Positions 57,075 to 64,000 of a stretch of 64,000 nt of DNA are shown here, in pieces. The DNA is taken from assembly GCF_030440515.1 (NCBI RefSeq), contig NZ_CP076543.1, positions 6,086,501 to 6,150,500 on the forward strand, given 5' to 3'. The notes below the pieces were generated by a model, which did not search any database, was not told the DNA's origin, and was given only the letters and a program-made list of their open reading frames with translations. The first letter of the stretch is position 1, and each line of letters starts with the position of its first letter. The position numbers and the translations under genes were made by a program. The stretch is from Streptomyces xanthophaeus (GTDB taxonomy: Bacteria; Actinomycetota; Actinomycetes; Streptomycetales; Streptomycetaceae).

Positions 57075-58055
57075 ATGACTGCTACGCGTACCACCGGCGC
57101 CGTCGCCGCCGGACTTGCCACCATCACCGCCGACGGCACCGTCCTCGACACCTGGTTCCCCGCTCCCGAGCTGGTCGCCGAGCCCGGCCCGGCCGGCACC
57201 GAGCGCCTCACCGCCGACCAGGCCGTGGAGCTGCTGGGCGCCGCCGCGGCCAAGGCGATCCGCACGGACGCGGTCCGCGGCGTCGAGGTCGTAGCCGTCC
57301 GCACGGTCATCTCCTCCCTGGAGGACAAGCCGCTGGACGCGCACGACGCGTACCTGCGCCTGCACCTGCTCAGCCACCGCCTGGTCAAGCCGCACGGCCA
57401 GAACCTCGACGGCGTCTTCGGCCTGCTGACCAACGTCGCCTGGACCTCGCTGGGCCCGGTCGCCGTCGACCAGGTCGAGACCGTCCGCCTCAACGCGCGC
57501 GCCGAGGGCCTGCACCTCCAGGTCACCTCGATCGACAAGTTCCCGCGGATGACGGACTACGTCGCGCCCAAGGGCGTGCGCATCGCCGACGCGGACCGCG
57601 TCCGCCTCGGCGCGCACCTCGCCGAGGGCACCACCGTCATGCACGAGGGCTTCGTCAACTTCAACGCCGGCACCCTCGGCACCTCCATGGTCGAGGGCCG
57701 CATCTCCGCGGGCGTCGTGGTCGGCGACGGCTCCGACATCGGCGGCGGCGCCTCCACCATGGGCACCCTCTCGGGCGGCGGCAAGCAGATCATCTCGATC
57801 GGCGAGCGCACCCTGATCGGCGCCGAGGCGGGCGTGGGCATCGCGCTGGGCGACGAGTGCGTGGTCGAGGCCGGCCTCTACGTGACCGCGGGCACCCGCG
57901 TGACCCTGCCGGACGGCCAGATCGTCAAGGCCCTGGAGCTCTCCGGCGCCAACAACATCCTCTTCCGCCGCAACTCGGTGACCGGCGCCGTCGAGGCCCG
58001 CCCGTACAAGGCGGCCTGGGGCGGCCTGAACGAGGTCCTGCACAGCCACAACTGA
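57075..58055 (+). CDS. dapD: 2,3,4,5-tetrahydropyridine-2,6-dicarboxylate N-succinyltransferase
   Basis: 326-residue actinobacterial-type DapD in the succinylase branch of diaminopimelate/lysine synthesis, which feeds peptidoglycan. A long N-terminal domain (residues 1-165) is followed by a left-handed parallel beta-helix with hexapeptide repeats ([63 protein letters not shown]) and a C-terminal strand ([23 protein letters not shown]). Starts without RBS seven bases after a -10, so probably leaderless. Followed by a strong terminator. Confidence 0.95.
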   Translation: MTATRTTGAVAAGLATITADGTVLDTWFPAPELVAEPGPAGTERLTADQAVELLGAAAAKAIRTDAVRGVEVVAVRTVISSLEDKPLDAHDAYLRLHLLSHRLVKPHGQNLDGVFGLLTNVAWTSLGPVAVDQVETVRLNARAEGLHLQVTSIDKFPRMTDYVAPKGVRIADADRVRLGAHLAEGTTVMHEGFVNFNAGTLGTSMVEGRISAGVVVGDGSDIGGGASTMGTLSGGGKQIISIGERTLIGAEAGVGIALGDECVVEAGLYVTAGTRVTLPDGQIVKALELSGANNILFRRNSVTGAVEARPYKAAWGGLNEVLHSHN

Positions 58056-58092
58056 CACCGGCCGACGGCCCCACCGGCCGCACCGTCGTCCC

Positions 58093-58136
58093 CCGAGCGC
58101 CCTCCCGCCGTCCCCCACGGCCGGGAGGGCGCTCGG
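58093..58136 (+). terminator. Terminator after dapD
   Basis: CCGAGCGCCCTCCCG pairs perfectly over 14-15 bp with CGGGAGGGCGCTCGG around a loop that itself contains CCG/CGG. Confidence 0.8.
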
Positions 58137-58231
58137 CCGTTGTCGGAGGCAGGTCCCCGGGCGCAGGTACTCGGGCGGGACTGAGTACGTGCGCGCTGGT
58201 GGCCGGCGGGGCCCGGGGGAAGGCTGGGGGC

Positions 58232-58645
58232 ATGCGACGACGAATACGCTCCGGCCCCGAGTCCCTGCTTCCGGTCGCCCTGGCGCTCGCCCTGGTGGCG
58301 ATGGCGTCGTGGGCCGCGTGGCTCGGCTGGGACCAGCACCGCGATGTGCAGCCGGACGGAACGGAGACCGGGCCCTACGAGGCCTGGCAGGTGCTCGGGC
58401 TCGGGCTGACGTTGCTGGTGCCCGTGTGCTGGGCGGCGTACCGGGGCCTCGCGGCGGGCGCCGTCGTGGGCGTCACGGCCGGCCTGACCTGTGCCGCCTT
58501 CTACGACTGGTCGGACGATGCCAGCGGACTCTTCGTGATCGGAGTGGGGATGGTCATGGTGGGGAGCCTGGCGGTGACGGCCGGGGTCTGCGCGCTGATC
58601 AACGCCGTGAGGCCGAAGGAGTCGGCGGGCCGGCGCAACGGGTAG
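58232..58645 (+). CDS. Small integral membrane protein, unknown
   Basis: 137 residues; a basic N-terminus (RRRIRSG) and four hydrophobic segments: LLPVALALALVAMASWAAWLGW, VLGLGLTLLVPVCWAAYRGL, AAGAVVGVTAGLTCAAF and LFVIGVGMVMVGSLAVTAGVCALI. No family recognised. ATG 58232 follows AAGGCTGGGGG. Faces the next small membrane gene tail to tail. Confidence 0.7.
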   Translation: MRRRIRSGPESLLPVALALALVAMASWAAWLGWDQHRDVQPDGTETGPYEAWQVLGLGLTLLVPVCWAAYRGLAAGAVVGVTAGLTCAAFYDWSDDASGLFVIGVGMVMVGSLAVTAGVCALINAVRPKESAGRRNG

Positions 58646-58661
58646 GCCGCGGGGCAGGGCG

Positions 58662-58916
58662 TCAGCTCAGGGGGATCGTGCGGACCAGGCCCGCGAAGGC
58701 CTGCTTCTCCGCCTCGGTCAGCTCCACCGACTCCATCGGGTGCGCGGCGGAGCCGCGCTGGGCCGGGATCATCGGCAGGCCCTCGGCGGCGGCGGGATCC
58801 GCGTGGGCGAAGCGGCTGTCCTCCCGCACGTGGCGGAGGCCGGTGAACCAGACGATCGCGGCCACGAGCAGGACGGCGAGGCCGATTTCCTGAGCGAGGG
58901 AGATGGAGGGGAGCAC
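58662..58916 (-). CDS. Small single-span membrane protein, unknown
   Basis: 84 residues from GTG 58916, which has a perfect GGAGG six bases upstream; the open frame upstream is unsupported. One membrane helix (IGLAVLLVAAIVWFTGL) is followed by a polar tail (RHVREDSRFAHADPAAAEGLPMIPAQRG...ELTEAEKQAFAGLV). No family recognised. Confidence 0.65.
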   Translation of the reverse strand: MLPSISLAQEIGLAVLLVAAIVWFTGLRHVREDSRFAHADPAAAEGLPMIPAQRGSAAHPMESVELTEAEKQAFAGLVRTIPLS

Positions 58917-59062
58917 GAGGATCCTCCGGGGATGCGGTCGGTACGAGCCGGTAACAAGATCGAGCGTGGAAATACTCAACCACCCCGACCGGTCGATTCG
59001 GTAGGGATGTGTCGAGCGTCACGCCAGGGCCGAAAGTCCCTAGCTTGTCCGAGAAGGCCCCA

Positions 59063-59536
59063 CTACGGCTCCAGGTGCAGTTTGAAGCCCTCGTGGCTGC
59101 GGGCGAAGCCCAGCCGCTCGTAGAACCGGTGCGCGGCCGTCCGCCGCTTGTTGCTGGTCAGCTGGACCAGGCCGCAGCCGTGCTCGCGGGCCCGCTCGGC
59201 GGCGAGCCGCATCAGTTCGGCGCCGAGCCCCCCGCCCCGCCGGTCCGCGCGGATCCGTACCGCCTCCACCAGCGCCCGTTCCTGCCCGTTCTGGCCCAGG
59301 CCCGGGATGTACGTGAGCTGCAGGCAGCCGAGGACGACCTCCCCGGCCCCGTCCGCCCCGTCCGCCCCGTCCGTCAGGACCAGCATCTCGTTGCGCGGAT
59401 CCGCCTCGATCGCGGCGAAGGCCCGCTCGTGCGCCTCGCCGACCACGACCCGGGCCGGGTCGACGACCGAGTCCTCGTCGGCGAGCAGGGCGAGTACGGC
59501 GGGCAGGTCCTGGCGGGTGGCCTCACGGAAGATCAT
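59063..59536 (-). CDS. GNAT family N-acetyltransferase
   Basis: 157 residues. The acetyl-CoA-binding motif A reads VEAVRIRADRRGGGLGAELMRLAAERAREHGC (Q/RxxGxG/A as RRGGGLG), with motif B AAHRFYERLGFARSHEGFK at the end. A GADGADGAG stretch comes from a triplicated 9-base unit (TCCGCCCCG at 59351-59377 on the plus strand) and is an expansion in a surface loop. Substrate unknown. Last in the same direction as the nuclease gene, behind a hairpin. Confidence 0.9.
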   Translation of the reverse strand: MIFREATRQDLPAVLALLADEDSVVDPARVVVGEAHERAFAAIEADPRNEMLVLTDGADGADGAGEVVLGCLQLTYIPGLGQNGQERALVEAVRIRADRRGGGLGAELMRLAAERAREHGCGLVQLTSNKRRTAAHRFYERLGFARSHEGFKLHLEP

Positions 59537-59549
59537 GGCGGGATTGTGG

Positions 59550-59585
59550 CAGGGGGCCCGGCCGGGACGGCGGCCGGACCCCCTG
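59550..59585 (-). terminator. Terminator downstream of the secreted nuclease gene
   Basis: CAGGGGG / CCCCCTG outer stem with inner GGCCG/CGGCC, 20 bases beyond the stop codon of the minus-strand nuclease gene and just before the GNAT start. Confidence 0.55.
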
Positions 59586-59605
59586 CAGCTGCGGGACCCG
59601 AAGGG

Positions 59606-61447
59606 TTACGGGCGGAAGCGCAGCACCTGCGGGTCGTGGTCGCTGTTCTGCGCCGAGAACTCCGCGTTGATGTGCACGCTGTCGTACGTGAACTTCTTGA
59701 TCGCCGGGCTGGTCAGGATCTGGTCCAGCACCTGCGCGTTGCCCTGGTAGACGTAGGAGTAACGCTCTGCCTTCGGCAGCGACTTGATCGCCGGGTACAG
59801 CGCCCCGCCGTCCGCCAGCGCGTCCGTCGTCGCCGAGAACTCGAAGTCGTTGATGTCACCGAGGACCAGGACGTCGGCGTTCTTGTCCTCCGCCAGGATC
59901 TGCTTCACGAAGCCGTTCACGGCCTGGGCCTGGAGCAGTCGCTTGGTTTCCGAGGAGCGGACCGGCGGCTGGTGGTGCGAGGTCAGGCCCTCGTCGCCGC
60001 CCTTGGAGCCGAAGTGGTTGGCGATCACGAAGACCGTCTTGCCGCGGAAGACGAACTCGCCGGCCAGCGGCTTGCGGCTGTCCGCCCACGCCGGGTTGGC
60101 GGGGTCGATGCGGCCGGGGGAGTGGGTCAGGGCGGCCTTGCCGTTGACCTTGGTCACGCCGGTCGCGGTCACCGCGTCACCCGGGGCGCGCTCGGTGAAG
60201 GAGACCCGCGCCGGGTTGAAGAGGAACACCTGGCGGATGTTTCCGCCGGGCTCGCCGCCGTCCTTCTTGTCCTCCGGGTTGACGGTCCGCCACTGGTAGG
60301 CCGGGCCGCCGGCGGCCGAGATCGCCGCGGTGAACTTGGCGAGGGTCTGCTCGGCCGAGACGGTGCCGTCGTTCTTGGCGCCGTTGTCGTCCTGGATCTC
60401 CTCCAGGGCGAGGACGTCGGGGGAGGCCAGGTTCTCGACGACGGCCTTGGCCAGCGCGTCGAACTTCTCCTGCGGGTCGGTCGGGTCGAGGTTCTCGACG
60501 TTGTACGTGGCCACCGCGAGCTCCTGCTCGGCCTGCGGCTTGGTCTTCTCGGGGGCGAGGGTGCCCGCCTTGACGGTGCCGAGGGTACGGGCCACCAGCG
60601 TGTAGCCGCCGAACTGGTTGAAGTCCAGCGGGCCTTCCGTGGTGCCGGTCAGCTTGTCGCCGACGTTGGCCACCGGGAAGGGCTGCTGCGCGATGGGCGC
60701 GAGCTGCTGGATCTGCAGACGGCCGGTGTTCTGGGACTCGTAGGAGCCGTAGATGGTGCCCCCGCGCTTGGCGGTGTTCTCCCAGCCCTTCACCGTGACC
60801 CACAGCTCCGAGTACGGGTCGGTGGCGCCGACCACGCGGGAGGTGCCGATCTTGACGTTCATGCCCTCCAGCGACTCGAAGTGGTCCAGGGCGTAGCGCG
60901 AGGGCTCCAGGGTCAGACCGTTGATGCTGCCGCCGGCGGCCGGGTCACCGGCCGGGGCGTACTCGGCGGGCACCGAGTACTCGTTGATCGCGGTGGCCTC
61001 GGGCAGCGCGTTGCCGGAGGAGACCACGGTCACCGTCGGCTTGGAGATCTGGGTGACCGACTGGTTGCCGGAGTTCACGCCGCCGGGGATGTACTCGCCG
61101 ACCGTGCCGGAGACCTTGACCGCGTCGCCCGCGGTGACGGTCGGAACCGAGTTGGTGAAGACGAAGACGCCCTCGCTGGTGGCGTCGTTGTCGTCGGCGT
61201 CCGGGTCCTGGATCCAGAAGCCGCGCGAGCCGTACGTACGTACGCCCGTCACGATGCCCTCGACGTCCGTGACCTGCTTGCCGTTGAGCGGGGATATCCG
61301 GGTGGTGCCCTGAATGTCGTGGATGCGTATCGGATCGGCGGACACGGCGCCTTCGGCCGCGTCGGCGGAGCCCGCGAGCAGGCCGGTGGCCAGTGCGGTG
61401 GCGACGAGGGCCGCGACGGCGGCGGAACGGGGATGCGAGGAGCGCAT
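59606..61447 (-). CDS. Secreted ExeM/NucH-type endonuclease/exonuclease/phosphatase protein
   Basis: 613 residues with a signal peptide (SAAVAALVATALATGLLAGSADA). An OB-like N-terminal module (IHDIQGTTRISPLNGKQVTDVEGIVTGVRTYGSRGFWIQDP) is followed by the nuclease domain: ATYNVENLDP, the catalytic Glu in VLALEEIQDD, VFVIANHFGSKGGDEG, VLVLGDINDFEFS and the final SDHDPQVLRF. This layout is that of extracellular nucleases such as ExeM and NucH; likely used to obtain phosphate or nucleosides from DNA. On the minus strand TTGACA (61571-61566) is a good -35 sequence, but no convincing -10 follows. Confidence 0.9.
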   Translation of the reverse strand: MRSSHPRSAAVAALVATALATGLLAGSADAAEGAVSADPIRIHDIQGTTRISPLNGKQVTDVEGIVTGVRTYGSRGFWIQDPDADDNDATSEGVFVFTNSVPTVTAGDAVKVSGTVGEYIPGGVNSGNQSVTQISKPTVTVVSSGNALPEATAINEYSVPAEYAPAGDPAAGGSINGLTLEPSRYALDHFESLEGMNVKIGTSRVVGATDPYSELWVTVKGWENTAKRGGTIYGSYESQNTGRLQIQQLAPIAQQPFPVANVGDKLTGTTEGPLDFNQFGGYTLVARTLGTVKAGTLAPEKTKPQAEQELAVATYNVENLDPTDPQEKFDALAKAVVENLASPDVLALEEIQDDNGAKNDGTVSAEQTLAKFTAAISAAGGPAYQWRTVNPEDKKDGGEPGGNIRQVFLFNPARVSFTERAPGDAVTATGVTKVNGKAALTHSPGRIDPANPAWADSRKPLAGEFVFRGKTVFVIANHFGSKGGDEGLTSHHQPPVRSSETKRLLQAQAVNGFVKQILAEDKNADVLVLGDINDFEFSATTDALADGGALYPAIKSLPKAERYSYVYQGNAQVLDQILTSPAIKKFTYDSVHINAEFSAQNSDHDPQVLRFRP

Positions 61448-61857
61448 GGGCAGGAACTCCGGTGTGGGAGAGGGAAAAGGTGGGGGGTGCGGCAGTGAGA
61501 TCTGCGGGAGGCAAGCCGCTCCCTATACATCTACGCGCGTCAATTTCCTGTGTGGCCAGCAAAGTTGTCAAGCCCTCCAGGGAATACGGCAGCTGACTGT
61601 GGGATGAACCAAAGGGGATGGCCCGCCGGACACGCCCGAAATGCGTCTACGCTGGAGCGCCGTACGAAGGCCACGCCTGTCATCTGCGCCACATCCGCAT
61701 GCCCGCACTGCCCGTCATGTCGGCCATGTCATCGAAATCCGGGCGCATCTGACGGACCGGCCGACAGCACGGCCCGTGTCACCAACGCCACACCCCGTTC
61801 CACCCCGCCACACCCGCCCTACCCCGCCCCACCGCGTCCGCGAGGAGAACCGTCCCC
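61448..61857. other. 410-base divergent intergenic region
   Basis: No gene is supported. It contains the leader of the nuclease gene (61448-61572) with TTGACA on the minus strand and, for the plus strand, TACGCT at 61648-61653 as a weak -10. From about 61740 the sequence turns into a C-rich tract (CACCCCGTTCCACCCC...) leading to the next gene's GAGGAGAAC ribosome site. No repeat or hairpin stands out. Confidence 0.5.
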
Positions 61858-63348
61858 ATGTCCGCAGACTCGCACCCCACGCTGCCGCCCGTACGGCTGC
61901 ACTCCGACGCGGAGCTGGCCCGCGACGCCCTCGGCGCCCCGCTGTTCGCGCGCGCCGTACGGCTCGCCCGCTGGGCCGGACCCGACACCCGCGTCGGCGT
62001 CGGCGGCGAGCTCGCCGCCGACCAGCTGCCCGAGGCCGCCGCGGTGCTCGGCCTCGACGCCGCCGACGCGGACTCCACCGGGTACGCGAGCCAGGCCTGG
62101 CGCGTGGCCGTGGACACCGGCCTGGTCGACGTGACCGAGCCGGAGGACGACGGCGGGGAAGGCGGCGGGGAGCGCTTCGGCACGGCCGCGCCCGGTGAGG
62201 ACCTCGCACTGGTGACGAGCGGTGCGCCCGGCGACGTCCTCGACCTCTGGCTGGCGGCACTGGACACGGTGCTCGCCGACGCGGCGGTTCCCGACCTTGA
62301 CGACCTCGTGGACGCGCTGGACGCGGGCGGCGAGATCGACTTCGACCGGCTGGACTGGAACCCGGGGCGCGAGGCGGACTTCCTCGACGGGGTCCTCGCC
62401 AACCTCTACCTGCTCACCGTCACCGAGGGCGGGGCCGCGGACGAACCGGTTCCGCTGCCGGTGCTCGCCGCCTCGATGGTCGTGCCCGACGGCATGGGCG
62501 AGCCGACCGACGCCGTGCTGGAGCAGGTCTCGGACGCGATGATGCGCCTCGACGACCAGTTCCGGCAGCTGGAGCCGATCGGGCTGGTGGAGTTCCGGCC
62601 CGTCGACGAGGAGCTGATGGCGGAGGCCGACGGACCCCTGGAAACGGAGACCGCGGGCGCCGGGAACGCCGCGGACGACGAGGACGTCTCCCGCTACGGG
62701 ATGGTCCGCCTGACCCCCCTCGGCCTGTACGGGATCCGGGCACGGATGCTGGAGGCCGGGGTCGATGCCCCCGCCGTCGGTGAACTGGCCGAGAAGGGTG
62801 CCGACGCCCTCCTCGACGCGGTCTCCTTCTACTCCGAGAGCGCCGCCCAGGCCGAGATCGAGCAGTGGCTGGCCGGCCGGGAACTGCCCGCCGCGGCCGC
62901 CGAGCTGCTGGCCGCCGCCCGCGGGGACGACGAAGGCGGCCCGCTGCGCCGGCTCCGGTGCCAGCAGGCCCTGGCCCCCGCCGGACCGGAGGCCGAGCCC
63001 GCGGTCCGCTCGGTGCTGGACGACCAGGAGCTCGGCGGGCTGGCCAGGGTCTGGCTGGCGGAGCGCGGGGTGAGCGACGTACCGGCGCCGGACCCGGAGA
63101 TGGTGTTCTGGCTGACGGTGGACACGATCGCGGCGCAGCTCGCCGCCGATGGGGAGACGGAGGAGCTTCCGCTCCTGATGGAGACCCTGACCGCTCATCA
63201 CGCGGGGTTCTTCGAGGAGGTGTGGCGGGTGGAACACCCGGCGACGGCGTACGTCCTGGAGGCGATGGGCCGGCTGCACCCGGACAGGAAGGCGGCCAAG
63301 GAGGCCCGCAAGGCCGCGTTCAGGGCCCGTTCCCGCCGCCCGGCCTGA
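61858..63348 (+). CDS. Uncharacterised acidic protein
   Basis: 496 residues; not recognised. It is strongly acidic through most of its length (for example DVTEPEDDGGEGGG, DLDDLVDALDAGGEIDFDRL, AADDEDVSRYG) and ends in a basic patch (DRKAAKEARKAAFRARSRR). Helices predominate. The segment SRYGMVRLTPLGLYGIRARMLEAG resembles a winged-helix wing found in Streptomyces proteins of this type. No signal peptide or membrane helix. ATG 61858 follows GAGGAGAAC with good spacing. A hairpin follows. Confidence 0.75.
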   Translation: MSADSHPTLPPVRLHSDAELARDALGAPLFARAVRLARWAGPDTRVGVGGELAADQLPEAAAVLGLDAADADSTGYASQAWRVAVDTGLVDVTEPEDDGGEGGGERFGTAAPGEDLALVTSGAPGDVLDLWLAALDTVLADAAVPDLDDLVDALDAGGEIDFDRLDWNPGREADFLDGVLANLYLLTVTEGGAADEPVPLPVLAASMVVPDGMGEPTDAVLEQVSDAMMRLDDQFRQLEPIGLVEFRPVDEELMAEADGPLETETAGAGNAADDEDVSRYGMVRLTPLGLYGIRARMLEAGVDAPAVGELAEKGADALLDAVSFYSESAAQAEIEQWLAGRELPAAAAELLAAARGDDEGGPLRRLRCQQALAPAGPEAEPAVRSVLDDQELGGLARVWLAERGVSDVPAPDPEMVFWLTVDTIAAQLAADGETEELPLLMETLTAHHAGFFEEVWRVEHPATAYVLEAMGRLHPDRKAAKEARKAAFRARSRRPA

Positions 63349-63385
63349 GCCGCCCACGCTCGGGCCAGGGGCGGACCGGGGGCGG

Positions 63386-63413
63386 ACCGGGGAGCCGGAC
63401 CTGGCTCCCCGGT
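63386..63413 (+). terminator. Terminator after the 61.9-kb gene
   Basis: Perfect 11-bp stem ACCGGGGAGCC / GGCTCCCCGGT with a 6-base loop. It immediately precedes the next coding region. Confidence 0.75.
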
Positions 63414-63429
63414 GGACACAATGGGCGCC

Positions 63430-63948
63430 ATGGACTCAGGACTTGCCGCACTGCTGGGAGCCGCCGTCGGCTCCGTGACCACCCTCGGGGCCGCGATCGT
63501 CAACGGCCGGGCGCAGGCACGGTCCCAGCACGCCCAGTGGAGCCGGCAGCACCGCCGCGATGCCTACGCCGGCTACCTCGGCGCGCTCCACGACCGCGAC
63601 ATCGCCATGGACGCCGTACTCGACGTGCTGCGTGCGGACGCGCCGGACCTGGCCGACCTCGACGCGAAGACGGGCCGCTTCGTCACGCTGGCCCGCGAGG
63701 TCCACCGCGCTGGCGAAATCGTCATCCTCGAAGGGCCGGCGCCCCTCGCGGAGGTCGCCGAACGCGTCACCCACGCCTCCGGCGACCTTTCGCACGTCAT
63801 GCGGCGGATGGCGCAGGACGCCCGCGCCGGGGACGCCACGCGCAAGGCCGAGGACACCGCCCTCGCCGCCGAACGGCAGCGGATCCTCTACCGGGCGGTC
63901 CAGGACTTCCGCCTCGCGGCCCGCAGCGCGATCGGCGGGTCCGACTGA
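63430..63948 (+). CDS. Small protein with N-terminal membrane-associated helix, unknown
   Basis: 172 residues from ATG 63430; ATG 63421 and GTG 63412 are alternatives, the last overlapping the terminator. A short hydrophobic helix (GLAALLGAAVGSVTTLGAAIVNG) is followed by a long helical, charged cytosolic part (RAQARSQHAQWSRQHRRDAYAGYLGALHDRD...), the pattern of many actinobacterial proteins that begin with one membrane anchor and a coiled coil. No RBS; CACAAT seven bases upstream may be a leaderless -10. The remaining bases to 64000 hold no feature. Confidence 0.65.
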   Translation: MDSGLAALLGAAVGSVTTLGAAIVNGRAQARSQHAQWSRQHRRDAYAGYLGALHDRDIAMDAVLDVLRADAPDLADLDAKTGRFVTLAREVHRAGEIVILEGPAPLAEVAERVTHASGDLSHVMRRMAQDARAGDATRKAEDTALAAERQRILYRAVQDFRLAARSAIGGSD

Positions 63949-64000
63949 CCGGGGCCACCGACCCGGGTGCCCGGGAGGGCGGTGACAATGCGCCGTTCCT

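Noticed and set aside
61573..61612. PHO box upstream of the secreted nuclease gene
   Set aside because: GTTCATCCCAC on the minus strand resembles one PhoP repeat but no second repeat at 11-base spacing was found.

Overview
This window is a stretch of conserved core chromosome from a high-GC actinobacterium, almost certainly a Streptomyces. The evidence is third-position GC bias in every gene, frequent GTG starts, a TTG start, rare TTA codons, mycothiol- and sporulation-linked genes (a maleylpyruvate isomerase-type enzyme, whiA), and the gene order uvrA / uvrC-rapZ-yvcK-whiA / gap-pgk-tpiA-secG / pgi-pgl-opcA-zwf-tal-tkt / ctaB-ctaA / suf typical of Streptomyces. No phage, insertion sequence, CRISPR array, rRNA or tRNA was seen.

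Layout. 1-5.8 kb: 3' part of uvrB, then a tellurite/stress island (TerD, a long TerD-domain protein, TerC). TerC is preceded by a convincing yybP-ykoY (Mn2+) riboswitch whose P1 strand can alternatively pair with the terC ribosome binding site. 5.8-8.7 kb: an MHS-type transporter, an MBL hydrolase and a DinB/mycothiol enzyme on the minus strand. 8.9-17.4 kb: uvrA, a TetR/NAD(P)-binding divergent pair with a clear operator, a PfkB sugar kinase, a Tat-exported Rieske lipoprotein, and a helix-turn-helix regulator facing a secreted papain-like protease coupled to a membrane-anchored partner. 17.5-22.5 kb: the uvrC-rapZ-yvcK-whiA operon. 22.7-25.6 kb: a secreted M14 carboxypeptidase.

25.9-38.5 kb is central carbon metabolism: gap, pgk, tpiA, secG, an RbpA-family RNA polymerase-binding protein and pgi on the plus strand, then the oxidative/non-oxidative pentose phosphate cluster (tkt, tal, zwf, opcA, pgl) on the minus strand. 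38.8-45.3 kb: haem O/A synthesis (ctaB, ctaA), two genes carrying TTA codons (possible bldA targets) and an ABC exporter. 45.7-52.3 kb: the sufR-B-D-ferredoxin-C-S-U-T iron-sulfur cluster operon, with a CAAC-N6-GTTG operator overlapping the sufR start codon and a strong shared terminator at its end.

52.4-64 kb is more accessory: a DUF-type membrane protein, an SMR efflux pump coupled to a TetR regulator behind overlapping palindromes, a one-polypeptide HxlR regulator-peroxiredoxin fusion divergent from an MFS exporter, dapD (leaderless), small membrane proteins, a GNAT acetyltransferase, a secreted ExeM/NucH-type nuclease and two uncharacterised proteins.

The most interesting items are the terC riboswitch with its visible expression platform, the TerD protein with a P-loop-less ATPase-like C-terminus, the HxlR-peroxiredoxin fusion, the protease/partner/regulator module with CGTTCACAC repeats, and the SufR operator. 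Starts were chosen from ribosome binding sites, family alignments from memory, or leaderless promoter spacing, and are inferences unless stated.
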